A stretch of DNA of 64,000 nucleotides from Thermoplasmatales archaeon SW_10_69_26 (GTDB lineage: Archaea > Thermoplasmatota > SW-10-69-26): assembly GCA_003009755.1 (NCBI GenBank), contig PXUB01000037.1, forward strand, positions 1 to 64,000, in the 5' to 3' direction. This document shows positions 8,688-19,292 of this stretch, in pieces; the first letter of the stretch is position 1, and every line of letters begins with the position of its first letter. Both the position numbers and the translations under genes were made by a program. The notes beneath the pieces were generated by a model that saw only the letters and a list, made by a program, of their open reading frames with translations, was not told the DNA's origin and did no database searches.

Positions 8688-9362
8688 TCAGTCTCCGTTG
8701 CCGGGGCTGTACTGCGGGCGCGGCGGGAAATCGATCCCGTGGTCACGCTGGGCCTGCTCGCGTTGCTCCATGAGCTCATCGACGTTGTCAGGGGGGAGCA
8801 GGTTGCCGAGCCCGTAGTCGGCGGCCATCTTGGCGCGCTCCTTCCACTCGCAAGCCGGACAAACCAGGCCGTCTCCCTTCGTCTCCATCACGGTGCGGCA
8901 CTTCGGGCACCGGGCCACGAGGACGCCGAGCCCGTCGTCCTTGGTGAGCAACTGGATCGACGGGTCGTCGTCGATCACGCGGGCTCGGATCAGGTCGCCG
9001 ATCCGGAACGCGTCCTCGATCTGGTCGAGGTAATCCGGCGAGATCTTCGAGATGTGGAGCGTTCCGCTGCCGACCTCGGGCAGCTCACGGCCGGGTTCGG
9101 CGGCGTTGGCCTCCAGGTCGACGCTCACGAAGCTCTTCCTGATGGAGGTAACGCGGCCGATGACGATGTCGCCATCGTCGAGCGTGGCTGGGGTCTGCGT
9201 CCGCGGGCGGACGCGAGCCTCGAAGGACCCGGGATCCAGCTCGGCCTCGCCCACGCGAGCCGCGTAGACCATCCCGTCCTCCTCGTAGGCACCGTCGCCG
9301 GGCATGAACTGCTCGGCTACGCCCAGCTCGTCGCCTGGGAAGACGATCTCGGAGTCGGCCAT
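8688..9362 (-). CDS. csl4: Exosome RNA-binding subunit Csl4
   Basis: 224 residues. Csl4 forms part of the cap of the archaeal exosome, which degrades and processes RNA from the 3' end. The order is an N-terminal strand-rich domain beginning FPGDELGVAEQF, an S1 RNA-binding domain (about 65-145, with DIVIGRVTSIRKSFVSVDL), and a zinc ribbon CPKC...CPAC at about 152-172. A C-terminal tail of about 45 residues is longer than in many homologues. The ATG at 9362 lies about 27 bases below a clear TATA box, so the message is probably leaderless. First gene of the csl4-rpoL-truD operon. Confidence 0.93.
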   Translation of the reverse strand: MADSEIVFPGDELGVAEQFMPGDGAYEEDGMVYAARVGEAELDPGSFEARVRPRTQTPATLDDGDIVIGRVTSIRKSFVSVDLEANAAEPGRELPEVGSGTLHISKISPDYLDQIEDAFRIGDLIRARVIDDDPSIQLLTKDDGLGVLVARCPKCRTVMETKGDGLVCPACEWKERAKMAADYGLGNLLPPDNVDELMEQREQAQRDHGIDFPPRPQYSPGNGD

Positions 9363-9383
9363 CGCCGCAAGCACCGGCCCACG

Positions 9384-9397
9384 AGAGATAAAGGTTT
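9384..9397 (-). promoter_or_regulatory. TATA box of the csl4-rpoL-truD operon
   Basis: Read on the minus strand the sequence is AAACCTTTATCTCT, centred about 27 nt before the csl4 ATG. It is AT-rich against a GC-rich background, and no Shine-Dalgarno sequence lies between it and the start. That spacing implies transcription begins at or next to the start codon. Confidence 0.6.
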
Positions 9398-10039
9398 GGG
9401 CCTCGACGCTCCGGACCCTCGAAGCAAGCGGCGGGAGGGCGGACCTCGGACCCAGGCCGAGAGGGTGATGACGACAGGATGAGAACCGATTCCCTTCCCT
9501 CAATAAGACGGCTGAAAACCGCAGATACCTATGCCTGATCTGGTTGGGTCTTGAATATCTCGACCGAGAGTCTGCAAGACGGGTAGTGATGACGGATCGA
9601 CGTCGTGGGGGGTTCCTGGCAGGACGGTCGCCGATCGGAGCTGGGCACCGGGGGGTGGACGTTCCCCGAAGCTGTGCCCCGTCCCGACCGGCGGGGGGCG
9701 ATCGATGAAACACCCTCGAGCCTATCGCCGGGTTGGATGGCAGACTCAGATGAAGCGATGGATCCCTGCTTCGTCGACCGCCGGAGGGGGGGAGGGCTCA
9801 CCGCGTCAGCGTGCTGGGGGACGAACTACGGCAGACGTCGTCGGCTGCTTCCCCCACGATCGGAACCGATGGTCGGCATCCGGGTACCGTCAGGATCCAA
9901 GCGATCATCGACGACGGGAACGAGTCTGGGGACCGGTAACCGAAGCGGATGAACGATGGCCGAGAATAGAAGTGATGACGAAAGAAGAGTCAGAGACGGA
10001 GGGGGGGATGTTCGGAATCGACGATACTTCTGTGTAAGC
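9398..10039. other. Intergenic stretch without a recognisable gene
   Basis: About 640 bases between csl4 and the methyltransferase. Open frames exist in several phases but none shows family motifs or a consistent composition. Two TGATGA-like boxes (near 9586 and 9975) resemble the C box of C/D guide RNAs, but I found no convincing paired D box. AT-rich patches occur near 9505 and 9545. I see nothing else I can support. Confidence 0.35.
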
Positions 10040-10648
10040 CTAGGTTTCCCATCGAAGGACCGTGATCTCGACGTCGGATTCCGGCTTGTCGTGGAAGTGG
10101 AACTGGGCGGGGATCGGGAAGAGGAACGGGAGCTCGTGGGTGACCTCCCCCCCGTGGTCCTCGATGCGGTTGTGGACCCAGTCGGTGGTCTCGGCGAGGT
10201 GGAAGGTCCAGCAGACGTCGCCGACCTCGGCCGCGGCGTCGATGAAGGGCCGGTCAGCGTGTGGGGACTGGGAACCGAAGGGGGGGTTGGAGATGACGGT
10301 GTCAGCGTCGAAGTCCGCCATCTCCTCGACCGGCATCGCCTCCAAGGTCACCTGGGAAGCCCCGGCCTCCCTCGCGGCTTGACGGGCAGCCTCGATCGCC
10401 TGCTCGTCGACGTCGAACCCGTAGACCGGCATGGCACCCATCAAGGCGGCTCCGATCGCCAACACGCCCGTCCCGGTGCCGAGGTCGAGCACGAACCTGC
10501 CGCCGATGTCGTCGAGGTGGAACGCTTCGAACAAGACGTCGGTAGCCAGGCCAGCCGGTGTCGAGTACTGCTCGAGCTCCGGGTCGGGGTCGGGGATCGA
10601 GGGCACCTTGCTGAGCGCCTGCTCGATCGCCGTCCGCCGCGTGTTCAT
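10040..10648 (-). CDS. METTL5-like RNA N6-adenine methyltransferase
   Basis: 202 residues. A class I SAM-dependent methyltransferase: motif I VLDLGTGTGVLAIGAA at about 53-68, an acidic residue ending strand 2 in YGFDVDEQAI, and the amino-methyltransferase motif NPPFGSQ. The N-terminal EQYSTPAGLATDVL segment is typical of archaeal relatives of eukaryotic METTL5, which methylates an adenine in small-subunit rRNA. An RNA target is inferred from family. Its ATG follows the stop of the upstream gene directly, so the two are translated from one message. Confidence 0.85.
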   Translation of the reverse strand: MNTRRTAIEQALSKVPSIPDPDPELEQYSTPAGLATDVLFEAFHLDDIGGRFVLDLGTGTGVLAIGAALMGAMPVYGFDVDEQAIEAARQAAREAGASQVTLEAMPVEEMADFDADTVISNPPFGSQSPHADRPFIDAAAEVGDVCWTFHLAETTDWVHNRIEDHGGEVTHELPFLFPIPAQFHFHDKPESDVEITVLRWET

Positions 10649-11080
10649 CTAGTGCACCTCGCGCCCGGTGCCCTCGTCGGCCTGGGCCTGGCCGTCCTCG
10701 AAGCTGATCTGCGGGATCGGGACCGGCGGCGGCAGCTCGAGGTCGCGAGCGAGCCCGACGGCGCGGGGCACGCAGGTTTGCATGACGGCGGTGTGGACCT
10801 CGCTGGCCACGTCCTGCGGCATCTCGTTGTCGGCCTGCCAGGTCCGCTCGATGGCGTCGGCTTCCCCTGTGAACCGGGTGGACCCCTCGAGCTTGATCAC
10901 GCCGAGACCGCCGTAGGAGGCCGTGTACCGGAACCCGATCTCCGTGGCCTCGTCCCCGATCCGCTGGACGAGCGTGACGGTCGAGTTGTGGTCGATCCGC
11001 ACCTGGTCGGGGTTGTCCTCCTCGGCTCCGGAGAACCGACGAGCCTCGATGGAGGTCACGTGCACCGCCTGGACGGGCAT
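10649..11080 (-). CDS. Conserved archaeal protein, SecB-like fold suspected
   Basis: 143 residues from an ATG at 11080 (a TTG lies one codon earlier). The sequence begins VQAVHVTSIEARRF, and has a strand-rich core with an acidic surface and a C-terminal helix ending in a Pro-rich tail (LPPPVPIPQISF). The layout is reminiscent of SecB-type chaperone folds, but I cannot prove that. It lies directly upstream of the METTL5-like gene with no gap, so a link to RNA modification or ribosome work is plausible. An AT-rich CTATCT box about 27 nt upstream could be its promoter. Confidence 0.65.
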   Translation of the reverse strand: MPVQAVHVTSIEARRFSGAEEDNPDQVRIDHNSTVTLVQRIGDEATEIGFRYTASYGGLGVIKLEGSTRFTGEADAIERTWQADNEMPQDVASEVHTAVMQTCVPRAVGLARDLELPPPVPIPQISFEDGQAQADEGTGREVH

Positions 11081-11341
11081 CAACCCGTGGACCGTGCGGG
11101 GCCAGATAGCCCTTTCGCCCGGGAAGGGATGGGCCGAACGCGAGAGGGTCCAGAGCCCTCAAACACAGGAACACAGGCCCAGAGGGAACACTCAGGACCG
11201 GAGGGAACCGCGGGAAGCAACTCCCGGATGAGGCAGACGAGCTTCCGTGTCCCTGGGTTCCCTTCAACGTTCTGTGGTTCTCCGTGCCGCTGGAGCCTGG
11301 GTGAGGGCCCTGGAGTTGCCCCGACCCTCCGCCGCTCTGCG

Positions 11342-12469
<1,128 letters not shown>

Positions 12470-12515
12470 TTGCGTCTCAGTCCAGGTGGGCTTGCTTCAG
12501 CGATGGGCGGAGGGG

Positions 12516-14486
<1,971 letters not shown>

Positions 14487-14496
14487 GGTCAAGGGT

Positions 14497-14540
14497 CCTC
14501 CAGGGACTCAACCCGAATTGAAGATACAACTTCTATAAAA
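14497..14540 (-). promoter_or_regulatory. dnaK promoter and ribosome binding site
   Basis: On the minus strand a TATA-like TTTTATAGAA lies at 14531-14540, followed by an AT-rich stretch. GGAGG occupies 14497-14501, ten bases before the ATG. This leadered layout with a Shine-Dalgarno sequence contrasts with the leaderless promoters elsewhere in the window, and may relate to heat-shock control. Confidence 0.55.
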
Positions 14541-14624
14541 CCTTACCGGTCGTGCGGGTGGGGTCCCGCGGCCTCGATTGGGCGGTCCCTCGCGCAGACC
14601 GGACGGCGGCCTACGCGGGGGCGC

Positions 14625-16175
14625 CTATCCCGTGAGCTCGTGCTTTTTGACCTTCCCGGTCGTCGTGCGCGGCAGCTCGTCGACGACCTCGACCTCGCGC
14701 GGATGCTTGTAGGGGGCCAGGTTGGCCAGCGCGAACTCCTGCACCCCGTCAGGGTCGAGGTCGGCGTCCGGGGTGGGCACGACGAAGGCCTTCACGAGCT
14801 CGCCGTACTCCTCGTCGGGCTTGCCGACGACGGCCGCATCCGCGATCTCGGGGTGCTCGAAGAGCAGCTCCTCGACCTCTCTGGGGTACACGTTGTAGCC
14901 CTTGGAGAGGATCATGTGCTTCTTGCGGTCGACGACGTAGAAGAACCCATCCTCGTCGTGGTACCCGAGATCGCCGGTGTGGAACCACCGCGTGCCGCCG
15001 GCCTCGGTGAAGGCGTCCTCGTTGGCCTCCCCCAGCCCCAGGTAGCCCTTCATCACGTTGGGGCCAGCGACGACGAGCTCGCCGGTGATCTCGTCGAGGT
15101 CGGCGGCCTCCTCGTCCACCGGGCCCTCCTCGACCGGGGGCACCTCGGTGAAGGAGCCGTCCACGATCTCGGCCTGGATGCCGGGCAGGGTCTTCCCGAT
15201 CGATCCCACGCGGCGGCCCCAGTTGGGGCTGTTGAAGTGGGTGACCGGGCTCGTCTCGGTGAGACCATAGCCCTCGTAGAGCTTGATGTCGAAGGTCTCC
15301 TCGAAGGAGGTGGCGACCTCGCGGGGGATGCCGGCGCCGCCGACGCCGGCGAACCGGACGCTGGAGAGGTCGAAGGTGTCGGCTTCGGGGTGGTTGACGA
15401 TCTCGTTGAACATCGCGGGCACGCCGTTGAGGAACGTCAGCTCGGCGTCCTCGATCAGGTCGACGGCCTCGTCGACGTCCCAGGCCGGCAGCGGGTAGAA
15501 GGTGCCGCCACCGAACAAGGCGACGTTCATGACGACGTTCATCCCGTAGATGTGAAACAGGGGCAACACGCCGAGCACGCGGTCGCTGGGCCGGACGCCG
15601 TCCGGCAGGGCCTGGACCATCTGCTTGGCGTTGCCAGCGAGGTTGTCGTGCGAGAGCTGGACGCCCTTCGGTCGGCCGGTCGTTCCGCTGGTGTAGGGCA
15701 GCACGGCGAGCTCGTCCCCGTCGACGTCGGCCATCGCGTTGCCCGGGTCGCCGAGGAACGCGCGGAACCCGGTCGTGTCGTCGCTCGTCCCGTCGATCGT
15801 GACGATCTCCTCGACGTCGGTGGCGGATGCGACCTTGCGCACCACGGGCGCCAGATCGGTGAGCGTGACGACGACCTCGGCGCCGCTGTCCGCCAGCAGG
15901 TGCTCGATCTCGCGAGCCCGGTACTGCGGGTTCATCGGCACGACCTGGCCGCCGGCCTGCAGGGTGCCGTGGAAGCCGATGACGAACGGCGGCACGTTGG
16001 GCAGGTACAACGCGACGCGGGAACCCTCGAAGCCGCGCTCGGTCAGCCCGCCGGCGAAGGCATCGATCGCTCCCACGAGCTCCTCGTAGGTCCACGTCTC
16101 GCCTCGGAACACCATCGCGTCCCGGTCCGGGCTCTCACGCGCCTGCTCGACGATGGTCTCGACCAAGTTCCCCAT
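14625..16175 (-). CDS. AMP-dependent acyl-CoA synthetase (fatty-acid CoA ligase type)
   Basis: 516 residues. Member of the ANL adenylating family, which activates a carboxylic acid with ATP and joins it to CoA. The AMP-binding motif YTSGTTGRPKGV (about 169-180), the YGLTETSP motif, the hinge HTGDLGYHDEDGFFYVVDR and the C-terminal catalytic lysine in TTGKVKK are all present. The ATG at 16175 is the first plausible start before the homologous region; longer frames upstream are not. Sequence suggests a medium- or long-chain fatty acid substrate but does not prove it. An acyl-CoA dehydrogenase and a biotin carboxylase elsewhere in the window fit the same metabolism. Confidence 0.9.
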   Translation of the reverse strand: MGNLVETIVEQARESPDRDAMVFRGETWTYEELVGAIDAFAGGLTERGFEGSRVALYLPNVPPFVIGFHGTLQAGGQVVPMNPQYRAREIEHLLADSGAEVVVTLTDLAPVVRKVASATDVEEIVTIDGTSDDTTGFRAFLGDPGNAMADVDGDELAVLPYTSGTTGRPKGVQLSHDNLAGNAKQMVQALPDGVRPSDRVLGVLPLFHIYGMNVVMNVALFGGGTFYPLPAWDVDEAVDLIEDAELTFLNGVPAMFNEIVNHPEADTFDLSSVRFAGVGGAGIPREVATSFEETFDIKLYEGYGLTETSPVTHFNSPNWGRRVGSIGKTLPGIQAEIVDGSFTEVPPVEEGPVDEEAADLDEITGELVVAGPNVMKGYLGLGEANEDAFTEAGGTRWFHTGDLGYHDEDGFFYVVDRKKHMILSKGYNVYPREVEELLFEHPEIADAAVVGKPDEEYGELVKAFVVPTPDADLDPDGVQEFALANLAPYKHPREVEVVDELPRTTTGKVKKHELTG

Positions 16176-16299
16176 AGCAACACACCGGCCGTGCAACGCC
16201 GGCACGACCCTTAGGCTTGTGCCTGGTTGGCAAGCCTCTGAGGCTCGTGAGAGGGAAACGTTTTCCCTGCACGGGTCGCTCCCCCCGGAAGGCATCCCC

Positions 16300-16746
16300 A
16301 TGGCTTGGCGGAACCGACTGGCTCTCGCGCTGGCGTTGGCCCTGGTGACCGTGTCCCTGACCCCGGGCGCGCTGGCTCGCGAGGAGCGGGAGACGTACAC
16401 GACCGGTGCGGATGTCGTCACCTCCTGCTCGGAGGACCTGATCGGGGGCCTACTGGCGAACAACTACGGCAGCGTCTGCTTCGACGTGCGATCGACGGAG
16501 AGCCAGCTCGACGTCACCATCGACGACTTCACCCTCAACGAGGTCGGCGGCGCCGTCCAGTTCCTCGACGCCGAGGGCGAACAGATCGGCGACCTCGTCA
16601 GCTTCTGCGGCACCGTGAGGGGCGTCGACATCCCGGAGGAAGCCGACGGGATCGAGGTCTACGTGAACGGACCGCTCCTGCAGACCCTCGAGTGCACGAC
16701 GATCACGTCGGGCACGACGGGCGAGGTCCTCGCCACGTTCTCCTGA
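16300..16746 (+). CDS. Small secreted protein of unknown function
   Basis: 148 residues. The N-terminus has Arg residues, a long Ala/Leu hydrophobic stretch and ALA before residue 27, a classical signal peptide. The mature part is acidic, has four cysteines likely to form two disulfides outside the cell, and alternates strand-like segments. I do not recognise the family. It stands alone between convergent and divergent genes: acyl-CoA ligase upstream on the other strand and BCCP facing it downstream. It stops ten bases before the BCCP gene's end. Confidence 0.65.
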   Translation: MAWRNRLALALALALVTVSLTPGALAREERETYTTGADVVTSCSEDLIGGLLANNYGSVCFDVRSTESQLDVTIDDFTLNEVGGAVQFLDAEGEQIGDLVSFCGTVRGVDIPEEADGIEVYVNGPLLQTLECTTITSGTTGEVLATFS

Positions 16747-16756
16747 GCTCGGCGGC

Positions 16757-17269
16757 TCACTCGTCGTCGGGGTCGCCGATCGCGAACAGGACGTGGTCGC
16801 CCTCGACGGCGTCGCCCTCCGCGACGTCGACCATCAAGACGGTCCCGTCGCGGGGCGCCTCGATGTCGGACTGCATCTTCATCGCCTCCAGCGTGGCGAG
16901 CACGTCGCCGGTCTCGACCTCCTCGCCCTCACCGACGTTCACCGACAGGATCTTGCCCGGCATCGGCGGCTCGACGCGGCCGCCGGCCTCGACACCGAGC
17001 GTCTCCTCGCCGGGGCCGCCCGAGGGATCGAAGTCCGTGATGGCGAACTCGACGCGGTGCCCGTCCACGCGAGCCCGCCCGTGCTCCTCGATCGTGACTT
17101 CGTGGTTCGAGCCTGGCAGGTCGACGCGCAACGAACCGTCGTCGACGGTGACCTCGGCGTCCAGCTCCTCGCCGTCGACGACGAGCTCGACGAAGCGCTC
17201 GACGCGTTCGGCCAGGATCTCGTGCTCGCGGGCCCGATCGTCGCCGCCGACCCGCAGGTCGAACCTCAT
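16757..17269 (-). CDS. Biotin carboxyl carrier protein of an acyl-CoA carboxylase
   Basis: 170 residues. The C-terminal 75 residues form a biotinyl domain with the signature EAMKM, the biotin lysine being K131, preceded by the usual MPGKILSVNV turn. The N-terminal 90 residues are strand-rich, as in the linker domain of propionyl-/acetyl-CoA carboxylase alpha subunits. The start overlaps the TGA of the biotin carboxylase gene by four bases, so the two are made together. It carries carboxybiotin from biotin carboxylase to a carboxyltransferase that is not in this window. Confidence 0.92.
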   Translation of the reverse strand: MRFDLRVGGDDRAREHEILAERVERFVELVVDGEELDAEVTVDDGSLRVDLPGSNHEVTIEEHGRARVDGHRVEFAITDFDPSGGPGEETLGVEAGGRVEPPMPGKILSVNVGEGEEVETGDVLATLEAMKMQSDIEAPRDGTVLMVDVAEGDAVEGDHVLFAIGDPDDE

Positions 17270-18765
17270 CGCGATCCCTCCTCGTTCCCGTCGAGGCGAC
17301 GGGGGCGGGACTGCCGGTGGTAGGTGACGCCGATGCCGCCTTTGGGACCCATGGCGAGCGCGGCGGCCAGCGCGGCGGCCCGACGCCGGGAGCGCTCCTC
17401 GACGCGGGCTCCCTCCTCGGCGAGAGCGTCCACGATGCCTCGTTCATCGAGGTACTTCGTCGACAACTCGCCCTCCTGGAAGGCCGAGTCCTCGAGGATG
17501 CGCCGGTGCAGGGGCAGGTTCGTCGTGGCGCCGATCTGCGTCGTGTTGACGGCCTCCCGCAACCGCTCGATCGCCTGCTTGCGCGTGGAGCCCCATCCGA
17601 CGAGCTTGGCCAGCAACGAGTCGTACTCGGCGGGCACCTCGTAGCCGGTCTGCAGGCCGTGGTCGACGCGGATGTGAGGCCCCTGGGCCGGCTCGAAGTG
17701 GTCGATCGTGCCGAACCGGGGCGTGAACTCGTCGTAGGGGTCCTCCGCGTTGACGCGCAGCTCGATGGCGTGGCCCTCGAAGGTCACCTCGTCCTGCGTG
17801 AACGAGGGCTGTCGACCCTGGGCGACGCGCAGCTGCTCGCGGACGAGGTCGATGCCGGTCACGAGCTCGGTGACGGGGTGCTCGACCTGCAGGCGGGCGT
17901 TGACCTCGTTGAAGTAGAAATTGCCGTCCTCGTAGAGGAACTCCAGCGTGCCGGCGTTCACGTAGTCGGCGGCCTCGGCCAGGCGGCGAGCCATCGCGCC
18001 CAGCTCCTCGCGCGTGTCGGCGTCGAGCGCCGGGCTGGGGGCTTCCTCGACGAGCTTCTGGTGGCGGCGCTGGATCGAGCACTCGCGCTCGCCGAGGTGC
18101 AGGATCTCGCCGTCGGGGCCGCCCAGGATCTGCACCTCGATGTGGCGGGGACGCTCGACGAACTTCTCGAGGAACAGCGCGCCGTCGCCGAAGGCGGCCT
18201 CGGCCTGCGAGCTCGCCTCGGTGAAGGCCTCCGCGAGCTGGTCGCCGTCGCCAGCCACGCGCATGCCCATCCCGCCGCCGCCGGCGCGAGCCTTGAGCAT
18301 GACGGGGTAGCCGACGTCGTCGGCGATCTTGCGAGCGCGGGAGACGTCCTCGACGACCCCCTCGCTGCCGGGGCTGACGGGCACGCCCGTTTCGATCGCC
18401 AGCTCGCGGGCCTCGACCTTGTCGGCCATCGTCGCCATCGTGTCCGGTGTCGGGCCGACCCAGGTGAGGCCCTCGTCGATGACGCGCTGGGCGAAGACGT
18501 GGTTCTCGGCCAGGAACCCGTAGCCGGGGTGGATGGCGTCGGCGCCGGTGCGCTCGGCTGCCTCGATGACCGCGTCCTGGTCGAGGTAGGACGCGGCCGA
18601 GCGGGGCGGCCCGATGCGGACGGCCGCGTCGGCCTCGTCCACGAACACCGCGTCCTCGTCGGCGTCGGAGTACACCGCGACCGTGTCCAGCCCCATCGAT
18701 TCGCAGGCGCGGAACACGCGCCGGGCCACCTCGCCCCGGTTCGCGACCAGGACCGTCTCCATCAT
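17266..18765 (-). CDS. accC: Biotin carboxylase subunit of acetyl-/propionyl-CoA carboxylase
   Basis: 499 residues from the double ATG at 18765/18762. It has an ATP-grasp enzyme fold that carboxylates biotin with bicarbonate and ATP. It opens with VLVANRGEVARRVFRAC, has the Gly-rich loop KARAGGGGMGM, the EKFVERPRHIEVQ segment, the catalytic FLYEDGNFYFNEVNARLQVEHPVTE-type region, and a C-terminal biotin carboxylase domain. The tail after about residue 450 is longer than in bacterial AccC and rich in Arg and Ala. The reading frame continues without a stop into a transposase fragment upstream; the ATG pair is the natural start. A separate BCCP follows. Confidence 0.94.
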   Translation of the reverse strand: MMETVLVANRGEVARRVFRACESMGLDTVAVYSDADEDAVFVDEADAAVRIGPPRSAASYLDQDAVIEAAERTGADAIHPGYGFLAENHVFAQRVIDEGLTWVGPTPDTMATMADKVEARELAIETGVPVSPGSEGVVEDVSRARKIADDVGYPVMLKARAGGGGMGMRVAGDGDQLAEAFTEASSQAEAAFGDGALFLEKFVERPRHIEVQILGGPDGEILHLGERECSIQRRHQKLVEEAPSPALDADTREELGAMARRLAEAADYVNAGTLEFLYEDGNFYFNEVNARLQVEHPVTELVTGIDLVREQLRVAQGRQPSFTQDEVTFEGHAIELRVNAEDPYDEFTPRFGTIDHFEPAQGPHIRVDHGLQTGYEVPAEYDSLLAKLVGWGSTRKQAIERLREAVNTTQIGATTNLPLHRRILEDSAFQEGELSTKYLDERGIVDALAEEGARVEERSRRRAAALAAALAMGPKGGIGVTYHRQSRPRRLDGNEEGSR

Positions 18766-18808
18766 ATCGCAGGGCCAGCGTCGTGGAAGAGAAAAGGGTT
18801 CGGGGCCC

Positions 18809-19254
18809 GCTCTCGGCCGCTGTCGAGGCAAGCAGGCGGAGGGATCCCGATCGAACAGCCGGGCGAACGCCTCCACCCACGCCTCGACCTCTTCTCTCAA
18901 GGCGTTCCTCGGCGAGCGTCTGCGGAACGGGCCGATCCGTGCTTTGAGCAGGCCAACCCAGGTCTCCACCCTGTTCCGAACGCCGCCCGACGTGACTTGC
19001 CAGTCCAGCTCGAGCAGGTCCAACGGCCAGGGATACCACACGCCGCGGTCGACGTGGATCGCCGGCCGGTTGTCGCACCGGGCTGGCACGTGCTTGAGGA
19101 AGCCCAGGGCGTCCACGCTGCTCCGGCCTTGGCTGACCGCGACGTGGACAAGTTGTTGCGTGTCGGGGCCGACGGCGGCCCACAGGAACAGCTCGGTCAG
19201 GTGGTCGCCGGCGTCCTTGTCGCCGTCCTCGGGCCACGCACCCGCTTGTTGCAA
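18809..19254 (-). pseudogene. IS6-like transposase remnant that has lost its stop codon
   Basis: About 148 codons resemble the C-terminal two thirds of IS6-family DDE transposases of halophilic archaea. Features are the LFLWAAVGPDTQQLV strand, the Asp in HVDRGVWYPWPLD and the Glu in RNRVETWVGLLK. The N-terminal part is missing; the fragment begins within 40 bases of the beta-helix gene's stop. At the natural end (DPSACLP) the stop TGA has become CGA, so the frame runs on in phase into accC. A second fragment near 32.1 kb keeps TGA at this point. No terminal repeats or target duplications could be made out. Confidence 0.75.
18815..18999. repeat. 185-bp repeat, copy 1 (IS6-like transposase 3' end)
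   Basis: This stretch matches 32012-32196 over 185 bases without gaps, differing by eye at about 11 positions. Both copies begin at GGCCGCTGTC and end at GTGACTTG, though copy 1 continues as transposase beyond its right end and copy 2 does not. The pair could recombine and delete or invert the 13 kb between them. Confidence 0.85.
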
Positions 19255-19292
19255 CGACGCACCACCCAGGGGGAGGACGGCGGGCCGCTGGC

